Assembly (NCBI GenBank): GCA_025453715.1
Contig: JALOPT010000005.1
Coordinates: 1 to 19,660, forward strand
DNA: 19,660 nt
Origin: Methanoregulaceae archaeon
GTDB lineage: Archaea; Halobacteriota; Methanomicrobia; Methanomicrobiales; Methanospirillaceae
Direction of reading: 5' to 3'
Shown here: positions 1 through 7,108 of the stretch, one piece after another
Position numbering within the stretch: the first letter of the stretch is position 1
Layout of the letters: every line of letters starts with the position of its first letter
Translations under genes and position numbers: made by a program
The notes under the pieces: generated by a model
Databases searched by the model: none
The model's input: the letters and a program-made list of their open reading frames with translations, nothing else
Told to the model about the DNA's origin: nothing

Positions 1-380
1 ATTCAGGAATTTTCTTGGCCAGATTAAAACCGACCCCCTCTAATTGGATTAATTGGAAAAGCAAAAAGCACATTAAAACATCGAAACTGGATGATTCCAG
101 TAAAAGCCATAAAAAGAATCAGGGATCATTAAACCAGCAGCAGAAAATCTCTCTGTTGTCTGAAGTACCCATTTTGAACAAATCCGATTTGTTTTTAAAC
201 CAGCCTTTGGAATATAACCCCCAAATTATTTTTAACAGTTCCTTTATCTTGCATTGATAAAAAAAGGTGGTTCTGATAGTGTTTATTTAGGCAGTTTCTG
301 GATGCGCGGTACTGGTTCTTCCACTGTTCAGAAAAGTTGAATACTTGAAGAGCATAACAGGAACAAAGACCAAATTAAAT

Positions 381-405
381 TATTTCCAGTGGAAATAACA
401 GGGTC
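381..405 (+). promoter_or_regulatory. Origin recognition box 1 (ORB)
   Basis: TATTTCCAGTGGAAATA at 381-397 is an 8+1+8 dyad around a central G. It matches the Orc1/Cdc6-binding mini-ORB core known from Sulfolobus, Pyrococcus and methanogens. A short G-run (CAGGG, 399-403) follows on the 3' side, as in full ORBs where a G-rich element sets the polarity. Binding by the adjacent Orc1 is inferred. Confidence 0.7.
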
Positions 406-427
406 TTGATCGACGAAAAAAACGATT

Positions 428-438
428 AGATTTTATGC
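428..438 (+). promoter_or_regulatory. Probable TATA element of orc1
   Basis: GATTTTATGC sits about 35 bases before the orc1 ATG at 472. An archaeal start site about 25 bases downstream would fall near 458-462, giving a leader of only about a dozen bases. This agrees with the lack of a ribosome binding site before the ATG. The predicted start site falls on the second origin recognition box. Confidence 0.4.
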
Positions 439-458
439 ACGAATATCTAAGGTTAAGC

Positions 459-470
459 TCCACTGGAAAT
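459..470 (-). promoter_or_regulatory. Origin recognition box 2 (ORB), abutting the orc1 start codon
   Basis: TCCACTGGAAAT on the plus strand reads ATTTCCAGTGGA on the minus strand, matching the ORB core in the opposite orientation to the box at 381-397. It ends two bases before the orc1 ATG and overlaps the predicted transcription start. Orc1 bound here would be expected to repress its own gene, which is an inference. Confidence 0.62.
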
Positions 471-471
471 T

Positions 472-1755
472 ATGCCCGAAGACAACGACACATCAGTCGG
501 ACTTTTCAAAAAGTTCCTCACAAACAATAAAATATTCAAAAACCGGGAGGTCCTCAGGCATTCCTACAGGCCAAATATTCTACCTCACAGGCGGCCACAG
601 ATTGATCAGATAGCCTCAATACTTGCGCCCGCCCTGAAAAACGAAACCCCCTCGAACATTCTTATTTACGGGAAGACCGGGACGGGAAAAACGGCCTGTG
701 TCCGTTATGTTGGTTCTGAACTCGAAAATGCAAGTTCCCAGATGGGGACTATATGCCGGGTTGTACACCTTAACTGCGAAGTTATCGATACACAGTACCG
801 GATTCTTGCCCAGATATCAAAGTGTATTCTTGGTCCGGATGAAACGGCAAGCGATAAGCTCCGTGCCCATATCCCGATGACCGGCTGGCCGACAGACCAA
901 GTGTACCAGGAGCTGAAAAACCAGCTGGAGTCGAATGGCGGAGTCCTCATCATTATTCTTGATGAAATTGATAAACTGGTAAAAAAGAGCGGGGATGAGA
1001 CCTTATACAATCTCACAAGGATCAATACCGACCTGAAAAAGTCCAAGGTGAGCATGATTGGGATTTCCAATGATTTGAGCTTTAAGGATTTTCTTGATCC
1101 CCGTGTCCTTTCATCGCTCAGCGAGGAAGAACTGGTGTTTCCACCCTACAATGCACCTCAACTCTGCGATATTCTACAACAGCGTGCAGAAGCTTCCTTC
1201 GTTGAGAATGCCCTGGATGAGGGGGTTATACCTCTCTGTTCAGCTCTTGCCGCCCAGGAACACGGGGACGCCCGTCGTGCACTTGACCTCCTGCGGGTAT
1301 CAGGAGAACTTGCTGACCGGGCCGATACTGACAGGGTCACCGAAGAGCATGTAAAAATGGCCCAGGCCAAGATTGAGAGCGACAGCATGATCGAGTGTGT
1401 TTCAACACTACCCACCCAGAGTAAAGTGATCCTATATTGTATGCTCCTCCTTGACCAGACTGGCCAGAACATTTTTACAAGCGGGGAGGTGTCCCGGGTT
1501 TACCAGGATATTGCCCCGAAAATAGATATTGACGTCCTCACCCACCGGAGAATTACCGACCTCATCAGTGAACTCAACATGCTTGGGGTTATCAATACCC
1601 GTGTTGTCAGCCGTGGTCGTTATGGAAGGACAAAAGAGATGTGGTTTGACGCGAATACCTATAAAATACGGGACGTAATTCTCAACGACCCAAGGTTAAG
1701 TCAGCAGGGTCTCGCCCAGATTGATACCAACTGGGTAAAGAGCCTGTTCAGGTGA
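472..1755 (+). CDS. Orc1/Cdc6 origin-binding replication initiator
   Basis: This 427-residue AAA+ ATPase is the archaeal Orc1/Cdc6 initiator, which binds origin recognition boxes and helps load the MCM helicase. The sequence shows Walker A GKTGTGKT (67-74), Walker B DEID (164-167), a sensor-1 Asn near 200 (GISND), a likely arginine finger in DPRVLSS (209-215) and sensor-2 GDARRALDLL (265-274). A C-terminal winged-helix region (about 310-427) contains the THRRITDLISELNMLGVI recognition-helix segment. Length is normal for the family. The ATG at 472 is preceded by an ORB instead of a ribosome binding site, so the message is probably nearly leaderless. The stop overlaps the ribosome binding site of the following Lrp gene, so the two are translationally linked. 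Genomes of this group often carry two orc1 paralogues; which one this is cannot be told here. Confidence 0.95.
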   Translation: MPEDNDTSVGLFKKFLTNNKIFKNREVLRHSYRPNILPHRRPQIDQIASILAPALKNETPSNILIYGKTGTGKTACVRYVGSELENASSQMGTICRVVHLNCEVIDTQYRILAQISKCILGPDETASDKLRAHIPMTGWPTDQVYQELKNQLESNGGVLIIILDEIDKLVKKSGDETLYNLTRINTDLKKSKVSMIGISNDLSFKDFLDPRVLSSLSEEELVFPPYNAPQLCDILQQRAEASFVENALDEGVIPLCSALAAQEHGDARRALDLLRVSGELADRADTDRVTEEHVKMAQAKIESDSMIECVSTLPTQSKVILYCMLLLDQTGQNIFTSGEVSRVYQDIAPKIDIDVLTHRRITDLISELNMLGVINTRVVSRGRYGRTKEMWFDANTYKIRDVILNDPRLSQQGLAQIDTNWVKSLFR

Positions 1756-1760
1756 ATAAA

Positions 1761-2252
1761 ATGGACGAAAAAGATCTTCTCCTCCTCCAGTTACTTGAGG
1801 AAAATAGTCGTGTATCGGTCAATGAGCTCGCGGTCATGACAGAAATTCCTGCCATGGATATTGAAAGCAGGATAGCAGCCCTGGAAGATGCCAGGGTAAT
1901 CAGAAAATATTCGGCAGTTATTGACTGGGAGCGGGCAGGGAATGGGGAGGTCTGGGCCATTATCGAACTGAAAGTCAACCCTGAACGGGACTTTGGGTAC
2001 GACCGGATAGCGGAACGGATATCAAAATTTAAACAGGTACGCTCACTTCGGTTAATCACCGGCACCTACGATTTCCAGCTCCTGGTCACGGGAAAAAATA
2101 TGCAGGAGGTTGCAAGGTTCGTTTCAGAACATATTGCACCCATGGACAGGATCCGGGAAACTGCCACCCATATCATCATGAAAAATTATAAAGAGAATGG
2201 AAATATCCTTTGCGGGCACGAAGGGACCGAACGCATTCCGTATTCGTTCTGA
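1761..2252 (+). CDS. Lrp/AsnC-family transcriptional regulator
   Basis: This 163-residue protein has an N-terminal helix-turn-helix (about 1-50; LLQLLEENSRVSVNELA) and a C-terminal RAM/AsnC ligand-binding domain (about 60-145; VWAIIELKVNP, ITGTYDFQLLV), the standard Lrp layout. I chose the ATG at 1761 because AGGTGA (1750-1755) lies five bases upstream and straddles the orc1 stop codon. A GTG at 1752 is also in frame but has no such site. The gene sits between orc1 and an aminotransferase, with an 11-base gap to the latter. Lrp-type regulators often sense amino acids and control neighbouring amino-acid genes, so the aminotransferase is a plausible target. The specific ligand cannot be read from the sequence. 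Confidence 0.92.
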   Translation: MDEKDLLLLQLLEENSRVSVNELAVMTEIPAMDIESRIAALEDARVIRKYSAVIDWERAGNGEVWAIIELKVNPERDFGYDRIAERISKFKQVRSLRLITGTYDFQLLVTGKNMQEVARFVSEHIAPMDRIRETATHIIMKNYKENGNILCGHEGTERIPYSF

Positions 2253-2263
2253 AGGTGGGCAGA

Positions 2264-3427
2264 ATGAGAAATTTCATCTCAAAATCGGCGGAAGCGATAC
2301 CCCCCTCAGGGATCAGGAAATTCTTTGATCTCGCGCTTACGATGGACGACGTGATCTCCCTTGGTGTAGGGGAACCTGATTTCACCACTCCATGGAACGT
2401 CTGTGAGGCAGGTATCTATTCCATCGAACAAGGCACTACATCATACACCTCAAACAGGGGCCTCCAGGAACTCCGGAACTCGCTGTCTGAATATCTGAAA
2501 AGTCATTACGGGCTCCATTACGATGCAGACAGGGAGATGATCATTACCAGCGGTGTTTCTGAAGCCCTGGATATTGCAATACGGGCTGTGATTGACCCCG
2601 GCGACGAAGCCCTTGTTACTGAACCTATTTACGTGTCGTATGCACCGTGTGTGTCACTTGCAGGTGGCGTACCGGTCCCGGTACCGTGCCACGAGAAAGA
2701 CCATTTCAGGCTCACGCCGGATGCACTGATGGAAAAGGTCTCTAAAAAGAGCAAAGTTCTGATCCTGAATTTTCCGAATAATCCTACCGGCGCAGTGATG
2801 AAACGTGACGACCTGAAGGCAATTGCAGATATCGTCATAGATCACGACCTGCTGGTGATAAGCGACGAGGTATACGCAGAGCTTACTTACGAGGGGTCTC
2901 ACGTGGCACCTGCGACTATCGATGGCCTGTGGGAGAGGACAATTACCCTCAATGGATTTTCAAAGGCCTATGCAATGACCGGGTGGCGGATAGGGTACCT
3001 CTGCGCCCCTGAGCCAGTTTGTGATGCAGCACTCAAGATTCACCAGTATGTTATGCTCTGTGCCCCTGTGATGGGACAGATTGCTGCCAACTCGGCGATA
3101 CGGAACGGTGAGGCTGAAAAGAACAAGATGGTGACAGAGTATCGCGTGCGCCGGAACCTGTTTGTCCATGACCTTAACCGGATCGGGCTCCCCTGTCATG
3201 TACCTGAAGGTGCATTTTATGCATTCCCATCGGTAAAACCAACTGGCCTGTCAGACTTTGAATTCGCCGAACAGCTCCTGAAAGAAGAACGTGTCGCCGT
3301 TGTTCCCGGGTCTGTATTCGGGGAGGCCGCAAGGGATCACCTCCGATGCGCATACGCCGTTTCAAGAAAGGACTTAAAAGAAGCTGTAATCCGGATAGAG
3401 CGTTTTATGTCAAACCTCCGCAAATAA
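2264..3427 (+). CDS. Class I/II pyridoxal-phosphate aminotransferase (AspC/AlaT-like)
   Basis: This 387-residue fold-type I aminotransferase shows the family marks: PNNPTG (171-176, cofactor-contacting Asn), DEVYAEL (201-207, Asp to the pyridine nitrogen), Lys234 in FSKAYAMTGWRIGY (Schiff-base lysine) and a C-terminal Arg in LRCAYAVS that binds the substrate carboxylate. It should move amino groups between an amino acid and a 2-oxo acid in the cytoplasm. Aspartate, alanine or aromatic specificity cannot be separated by eye. The ATG at 2264 is chosen because AAGGTGG (2252-2258) lies upstream and the protein then starts at the usual family position; upstream in-frame codons overlap the Lrp gene. 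It is probably co-transcribed with the Lrp regulator. It needs pyridoxal phosphate, made by pdxS/pdxT about 3 kb downstream. Confidence 0.93.
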   Translation: MRNFISKSAEAIPPSGIRKFFDLALTMDDVISLGVGEPDFTTPWNVCEAGIYSIEQGTTSYTSNRGLQELRNSLSEYLKSHYGLHYDADREMIITSGVSEALDIAIRAVIDPGDEALVTEPIYVSYAPCVSLAGGVPVPVPCHEKDHFRLTPDALMEKVSKKSKVLILNFPNNPTGAVMKRDDLKAIADIVIDHDLLVISDEVYAELTYEGSHVAPATIDGLWERTITLNGFSKAYAMTGWRIGYLCAPEPVCDAALKIHQYVMLCAPVMGQIAANSAIRNGEAEKNKMVTEYRVRRNLFVHDLNRIGLPCHVPEGAFYAFPSVKPTGLSDFEFAEQLLKEERVAVVPGSVFGEAARDHLRCAYAVSRKDLKEAVIRIERFMSNLRK

Positions 3428-3570
3428 GCTGGAATTACCGCTGTTATAAAAAAAATTCACTCAACAAATATCTCTCTTTTTTCCCTGTAAGAGGCCTGTA
3501 ACAACAGGTATCTGATTGATGCCCGCATCCGCAGGAAAATAGCGGGTTAAAGCCGGCCTGGCAAGGACCT

Positions 3571-3580
3571 ATTTAAGATT
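3571..3580 (+). promoter_or_regulatory. Orphan TATA box in the purA upstream region
   Basis: ATTTAAGATT matches the archaeal TATA consensus. Its predicted start site is near 3600-3604, which coincides with an ATG at 3604 opening a 14-codon frame (stop 3646-3648). The transcript is therefore either a small RNA, a leaderless micro-ORF message or an extended purA leader. Confidence 0.4.
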
Positions 3581-3860
3581 TTTCAGGACATGGTCAAATC
3601 AGCATGACATTGTACTACCCAGGAGATACAGACAAGAGCGTGGATTGAGAAATGATTCCTGCAAATACCGGGCCATGCCCTGGGAACGGGAGTAATTTTC
3701 CAGGGAAAATCGGGATTACCTTGGTTTCGTATGGGTAGCAGCAGGTTCATTCTGTTGCAACCGGTCCCTTGAAAAATGATTCTTCGGAGTATGCCACCGA
3801 TCGGGAATTACCCCGTAAAAAAAATCAAATGGACCAGCGGAAACAAACAAGGGTTGCAGG

Positions 3861-3873
3861 ATATAGATTTATT
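3861..3873 (+). promoter_or_regulatory. Probable TATA element of purA
   Basis: ATATAGATTTATT lies 35-45 bases before the purA ATG at 3907. A start site about 25 bases downstream would fall near 3893-3895, at an in-frame ATG (3895) just before the family-typical start, so the purA message is probably leaderless or nearly so. No ribosome binding site is visible. Confidence 0.45.
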
Positions 3874-3906
3874 GCGCTTATCATCCCATACTACATGATA
3901 GAACTT

Positions 3907-4917
3907 ATGAGCTGCACGATTATTGTCGGTGGATTTTTTGGTGATGAGGGTAAGGGCAAGATAGTTGCACACATTGCCTACCACGATAAACCAACCATTA
4001 TTTCAAGGGGTGGCGTAGGGCCGAATGCCGGCCACACGGTTAAGATGGGCGATAAGGAGTACGGGGTCCGGATGGTCCCGTCAGGTTTTATTTATCCTGA
4101 TGCCCGTCTTTTTATCGGTACCGGTGTCCTTGTTGATCCCAGGGTGTTAAAAAGCGAAGTCGACATGCTGGATGTCAAGGGCCGGATTTTTGTTGATAAC
4201 CGGTGCGGTATTATCGAAGAGGACCATATCAGGAGAGACAAGGGCAGCGATCACCTTGCCAAGACAATCGGGAGTACGGGAAGCGGGTGCGGACCTGCCA
4301 ATTCAGACCGTGTCATGAGGTCCGCGAGACTTGCCCGTGATGTCCCGGAGTTGAAAGAATACCTGATAGATGTACCGATGGAACTCAATAGCGCATTGGA
4401 CCGTGGCGAAAGAGTCCTCCTCGAAGGGACCCAGGGCTTTGGGATCTCATTGTATTACGGGACATATCCCTTTGTTACCAGCAAGGACACATCCGCATCA
4501 CAGATTGCGGCGGATAACGGGGTCGGGCCGACCCGGATCGATGATGTTATCGTCGTGTTCAAGGCCTACCCGACAAGGGTAGGCGAAGGGCCTTTCTCCA
4601 CGGAAATGACGCGGGAAGAATCAGACGAGATGGGCATCCAGGAGTTTGGGACCGTTACCCACCGGCAGCGACGTATCGGTGAGTGGGACGGGAAGATGGC
4701 ACGGTACTCGGCAATGATCAACGGTTGTACACAGGCGGCAATCACCGGGATTGACAGGATCGACGAGACCTGTTTTGGAGCCACGCGGTACGATCAGCTA
4801 TCTGAAAAAGCGATAAAATTCCTGAAAAAGGCAGAAGCTGATATCGGAGCACCAATAACCCTGATCTCAACGGGACCGGATGTATCACAGATTATTGACC
4901 TGCGTGACACGCTATGA
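3907..4917 (+). CDS. purA: Adenylosuccinate synthetase (short archaeal form)
   Basis: PurA joins IMP and aspartate using GTP to make adenylosuccinate, the first committed step to AMP. The protein opens with MSCTIIVGG followed by the GDEGKGK loop (12-18, catalytic Asp13) and NAGHT with catalytic His43. GSTGSGCGPA and the LEGTQGFGISL segment that holds the IMP pocket follow. At 336 residues it is the short archaeal type, about 100 residues smaller than bacterial PurA. I start it at 3907 by family alignment. The frame stays open upstream and an ATG at 3895 (four residues longer) fits a leaderless start from the nearby TATA box. The stop overlaps the trm112-like start (ATGA), so translation of the two is coupled. 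Confidence 0.95.
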   Translation: MSCTIIVGGFFGDEGKGKIVAHIAYHDKPTIISRGGVGPNAGHTVKMGDKEYGVRMVPSGFIYPDARLFIGTGVLVDPRVLKSEVDMLDVKGRIFVDNRCGIIEEDHIRRDKGSDHLAKTIGSTGSGCGPANSDRVMRSARLARDVPELKEYLIDVPMELNSALDRGERVLLEGTQGFGISLYYGTYPFVTSKDTSASQIAADNGVGPTRIDDVIVVFKAYPTRVGEGPFSTEMTREESDEMGIQEFGTVTHRQRRIGEWDGKMARYSAMINGCTQAAITGIDRIDETCFGATRYDQLSEKAIKFLKKAEADIGAPITLISTGPDVSQIIDLRDTL

Positions 4918-5099
4918 AGAGGAGCCTGCTGGATATCCTGTGCTGCCCGGTCTGCAAGGGAGACCTGGTACTGGATGTTCTGAAGGAAGATGACACCGGG
5001 ATTGTCGAAGGGACACTGACATGTGCCAGGTGCAGCGTGGCATACCCGATCAGTGACGGTATCCCCGACCTGCTTCCAAGAATTGAACACGGTCATTGA
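4914..5099 (+). CDS. Trm112-family zinc-ribbon protein
   Basis: This 61-residue protein carries a CPVC knuckle (Cys11, Cys14) and a CARC knuckle (Cys37, Cys40), followed by the YPISDGIPDLLP tail typical of the Trm112/UPF0434 family. Trm112 proteins bind and activate several S-adenosylmethionine methyltransferases acting on tRNA, rRNA and release factors in archaea and eukaryotes. Its ATG overlaps the purA stop as ATGA, so it is translationally coupled to purA. A link between purine synthesis and methyltransferase activation is not established; the pairing may simply be a conserved operon. A bacterial-like UPF0434 role cannot be excluded from length alone. Confidence 0.85.
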   Translation: MKRSLLDILCCPVCKGDLVLDVLKEDDTGIVEGTLTCARCSVAYPISDGIPDLLPRIEHGH

Positions 5100-5130
5100 G
5101 AGTAGCATATCAGGGATCATGAATGGAATA

Positions 5131-5178
5131 CCTGGTATTCCGCCAGGATATCGAACCATGAGGAATCTCTCTTTTTTT
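5131..5178 (+). terminator. Possible terminator of purA-trm112
   Basis: A short hairpin (CCTGG 5131-5135 / CCAGG 5143-5147) is followed, after a gap, by a T7 run at 5172-5178. Archaeal termination depends mainly on the T-run. The same T-rich element (CTTTTTTTATC) sits about 25 bases before cobD and could double as its TATA box. Confidence 0.4.
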
Positions 5179-5201
5179 ATCTATCATGATGGTGATCTGG
5201 T

Positions 5202-6116
5202 ATGTATCCCGCGATAGTCCTTCCACTTGCCCTTCTCGTAGACCGGCTGGCAGGAGACCCGGATTCAACGTACCACCCTGTTGCAATCCTTGGCAGGTTG
5301 ATTAGCTGGTGGGGAAAACCGGAAAAATGGCCCCAGCGGACTAGGAAACTTGCCGGAGTCGTGATGTGGATTTTGACGGTTTTCATTTTTGCATTACCCT
5401 TTTTCCTGGTAAGCATTGCCCTCCCCTGGTACCTGTACCTGATTTGTGCGCCGTTTCTCTTAAAAATCTGTTTTGCGTGGCGATCACTTGAAGAACATAC
5501 TCTCCGTGTTGTAAAAGCTGCAGGTAATGACCTTGGAAAAGCCAGGTCGTGTGTCGGTATGATGGTTTCGAGGGATAGTTCGGTCCTTACCCGTGAACAG
5601 GTCCTTTCAGCCGGTTACGAGTCCATGTCCGAGAACCTGGTGGACAGCATCATCTCCCCCCTGTTTTTTTTCGGGTTGGCCGGGCTCACAGGAGCAGCAA
5701 TATACCGGGCAGCAAATACGATGGATGCCATGCTCGGGTACAGGGATGATCGGGTAGACCTCGGCTGGTGTTCTGCACGGATGGACGATATCTTCAACTA
5801 TATTCCTGCCCGGATTACCGGGTTGTTGCTGCTCATGTACTTTGCGTCCAGGGGGCGTTTCCATCCGGCATATGAAGCACTAAAGCAGGATGGTAAAAAA
5901 AGGCCGGGATTTAATGGTGGTATTCCGATGGCAATTATGGCAGGTGGAACAGGAGTCAGGTTTGAAAAGCCCGGAGTATATACCATCGGCCCGGGTGTCC
6001 GCACGCTGGAAGAGGGCGGACCGGATATCCTGAAAGCCGTAAGGGTAATTACCCTCGTATTCTCAGCACTTCTTATCGGCACACTACTTTTATTGCAGAT
6101 ACTGCTTAACATATAA
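5202..6116 (+). CDS. cobD: Cobalamin biosynthesis protein CobD/CbiB (adenosylcobinamide-phosphate synthase)
   Basis: This membrane protein attaches the aminopropanol (or phosphate-bearing) arm to adenosylcobyric acid during B12 synthesis. The 304-residue product has the family N-terminus DRLAGDP...HPVAILGRLI (14-34), the SRDSSVLTREQV segment followed by ESMSENLVDSIISPLFF, and AANTMDAMLGYRDD. Hydrophobic segments occur near 1-12, 48-85, 150-170, 205-220 and 285-304, as expected. GGTGAT five bases before the ATG at 5202 is an excellent ribosome binding site. It is followed five bases later by pdxS, so the two may be co-transcribed. A corrinoid supply is needed by the ACDS and corrinoid proteins further along. 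Confidence 0.95.
   Translation: MYPAIVLPLALLVDRLAGDPDSTYHPVAILGRLISWWGKPEKWPQRTRKLAGVVMWILTVFIFALPFFLVSIALPWYLYLICAPFLLKICFAWRSLEEHTLRVVKAAGNDLGKARSCVGMMVSRDSSVLTREQVLSAGYESMSENLVDSIISPLFFFGLAGLTGAAIYRAANTMDAMLGYRDDRVDLGWCSARMDDIFNYIPARITGLLLLMYFASRGRFHPAYEALKQDGKKRPGFNGGIPMAIMAGGTGVRFEKPGVYTIGPGVRTLEEGGPDILKAVRVITLVFSALLIGTLLLLQILLNI
6087..6095 (+). promoter_or_regulatory. Possible internal promoter for pdxS
   Basis: CTTTTATTG inside the end of cobD lies about 30 bases before the pdxS ATG, predicting a start near 6115-6119 and a nearly leaderless pdxS message. This fits the absence of a ribosome binding site in front of pdxS. It is a short AT-rich match only. Confidence 0.3.
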
Positions 6117-6120
6117 GAAT

Positions 6121-7017
6121 ATGAAACTCGAGGAACTGAGATTTGGCACCGAGCTGCTGAAACGGGGTTTCGCATCCATGCAGAAGGGGGGAGTAATCAT
6201 GGACGTCGTAAACGCCGAGCAGGCAATGATTGCAGAAGAGACCGGTGCAGTCGCAGTGATGGCACTGGAGCGGGTGCCTGCCGATATCAGGAAGGCGGGA
6301 GGCGTCGCCCGGATGGCAGACCCCGAGATCGTGATGTCAATAATTGATGCCGTATCCATCCCGGTTATGGGAAAAGTCCGCATTGGTCATTTTGTCGAGG
6401 CCCAGGTACTTGAGTACCTCGGTGTTGATATGATAGATGAAAGTGAGGTCCTGACCCCGGCAGACGAACAATACCATATTGACAAGACAAAATTTAAAGT
6501 CCCGTTCGTATGCGGGGCGCGGAATCTTGGTGAAGCCCTCCGGAGAATTAATGAGGGGGCTGCCATGATACGGACAAAAGGGGAAGCCGGTACCGGGAAT
6601 ATTGTCGAAGCCGTCCGCCACATGCGTGCTATCATGGGAGAAATCCGAATGCTGAAAGGCATGGATTCCCAGGAGCAGATTGATTTTGCCCGGGATATTG
6701 AGGCACCGGCAGAACTGGTAATCGAATGTGCACGGATGGGAAGACTCCCGGTAGTGAATTTCTCCGCAGGCGGTGTCGCTACTCCATCAGATGCGGCACT
6801 CATGATGCAACTTGGCGCAGATGGTGTATTTGTCGGGTCCGGAATCTTCAAGTCCTCAAACCCGAAGATAATGGCGAAGGCGATTGTTGAAGCGGTAAAC
6901 AACTTCAATAACCCGGAAAAGATTGCACAGGCCAGCCGTGGACTGGGGGATGCAATGCCGGGCCTTGATATCCATACATTACCGGAAGACCAGGTACTGC
7001 AGTACCGTGGCCGGTAA
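6121..7017 (+). CDS. pdxS: Pyridoxal 5'-phosphate synthase lyase subunit PdxS
   Basis: PdxS builds pyridoxal 5'-phosphate from ribose 5-phosphate, glyceraldehyde 3-phosphate and ammonia delivered by PdxT. The 298-residue TIM barrel keeps the catalytic residues: Asp28 (GGVIMDV), Lys85 (PVMGKVRIGHF) that bonds ribose phosphate, and Lys153 (MIRTKGEAGTG). These lie four residues further along than in the Bacillus subtilis protein (24, 81, 149). Length is normal. No ribosome binding site precedes the ATG, suggesting a leaderless transcript or coupling to cobD, which ends four bases before. The glutaminase partner pdxT follows after 91 bases. Identification is secure. Confidence 0.98.
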   Translation: MKLEELRFGTELLKRGFASMQKGGVIMDVVNAEQAMIAEETGAVAVMALERVPADIRKAGGVARMADPEIVMSIIDAVSIPVMGKVRIGHFVEAQVLEYLGVDMIDESEVLTPADEQYHIDKTKFKVPFVCGARNLGEALRRINEGAAMIRTKGEAGTGNIVEAVRHMRAIMGEIRMLKGMDSQEQIDFARDIEAPAELVIECARMGRLPVVNFSAGGVATPSDAALMMQLGADGVFVGSGIFKSSNPKIMAKAIVEAVNNFNNPEKIAQASRGLGDAMPGLDIHTLPEDQVLQYRGR

Positions 7018-7024
7018 CCAGGCA

Positions 7025-7030
7025 TTTTTT
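7025..7030 (+). terminator. T-run after pdxS
   Basis: A T6 run eight bases after the pdxS stop is a candidate archaeal terminator. Being TTTTTTATT it could instead act as a TATA box for pdxT, although pdxT begins some 80 bases on. Confidence 0.3.
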
Positions 7031-7108
7031 ATTGAACGGAATAATTTCATCTTATGAGTGGCAATCCACTGAATAATAGCTTGCAATAACGGGTAACGAG
7101 GTGAAGCG

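Larger units (their letters stand above)
1..471. other. Candidate replication origin region (oriC) upstream of orc1/cdc6
   Basis: This AT-rich, apparently gene-free stretch lies directly upstream of the orc1/cdc6 gene, where archaeal origins are usually found. It holds two strong matches to the archaeal origin recognition box core (TTCCAGTGGAAA type), at 381-397 and 459-470, in opposite orientation. Weaker half-matches occur at 95-101 (TTCCAGT, which with ACTGGA at 86-91 makes an inverted repeat) and at 317-336. The 55 bases between the strong boxes are AT-rich and could serve as an unwinding element. A frame open over 15-257 has a TTG start, no ribosome binding site and a Lys/Ser/Asn/Gln-rich product, so I do not call it a gene. 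Origin function is inferred from motif plus position. The region continues off the left edge, so further boxes may lie outside. Confidence 0.6.
3428..3906 (+). other. Intergenic region with T-run, hairpins and an internal TATA box
   Basis: No convincing protein gene is present. A T-run at 3477-3482 probably ends the aminotransferase transcript. Hairpins can be drawn at 3495-3508 (CCTGT/ACAGG), 3522-3546 (CCCGC/GCGGG) and 3678-3705 (CCCTGG/CCAGGG, 16-base loop). ATTTAAGATT at 3571-3580 is a good archaeal TATA box that does not serve an annotated gene. A second TATA-like element at 3861-3873 fits purA. Together these suggest either a small RNA or a long purA leader from an upstream promoter; the sequence alone does not decide. 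Confidence 0.5.

Noticed and set aside
15..257. Open 80-codon plus-strand frame at the left edge
   Set aside because: TTG start, no ribosome binding site, AT-driven Lys/Ser/Asn/Gln-rich product without recognisable motifs, and located in the candidate origin. A C-terminal fragment of a gene entering from the left cannot be fully excluded because the frame is open to the edge.
3522..3546. Hairpin CCCGC/GCGGG as a strong terminator
   Set aside because: The loop is long and no T-run follows directly; the T-run at 3477-3482 upstream is a better terminator candidate.
6387..7025. Long minus-strand open frame (212 codons) opposite pdxS
   Set aside because: pdxS on the other strand is secure with all catalytic residues. 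The antisense frame is a by-product of its codon use and shows no motifs.
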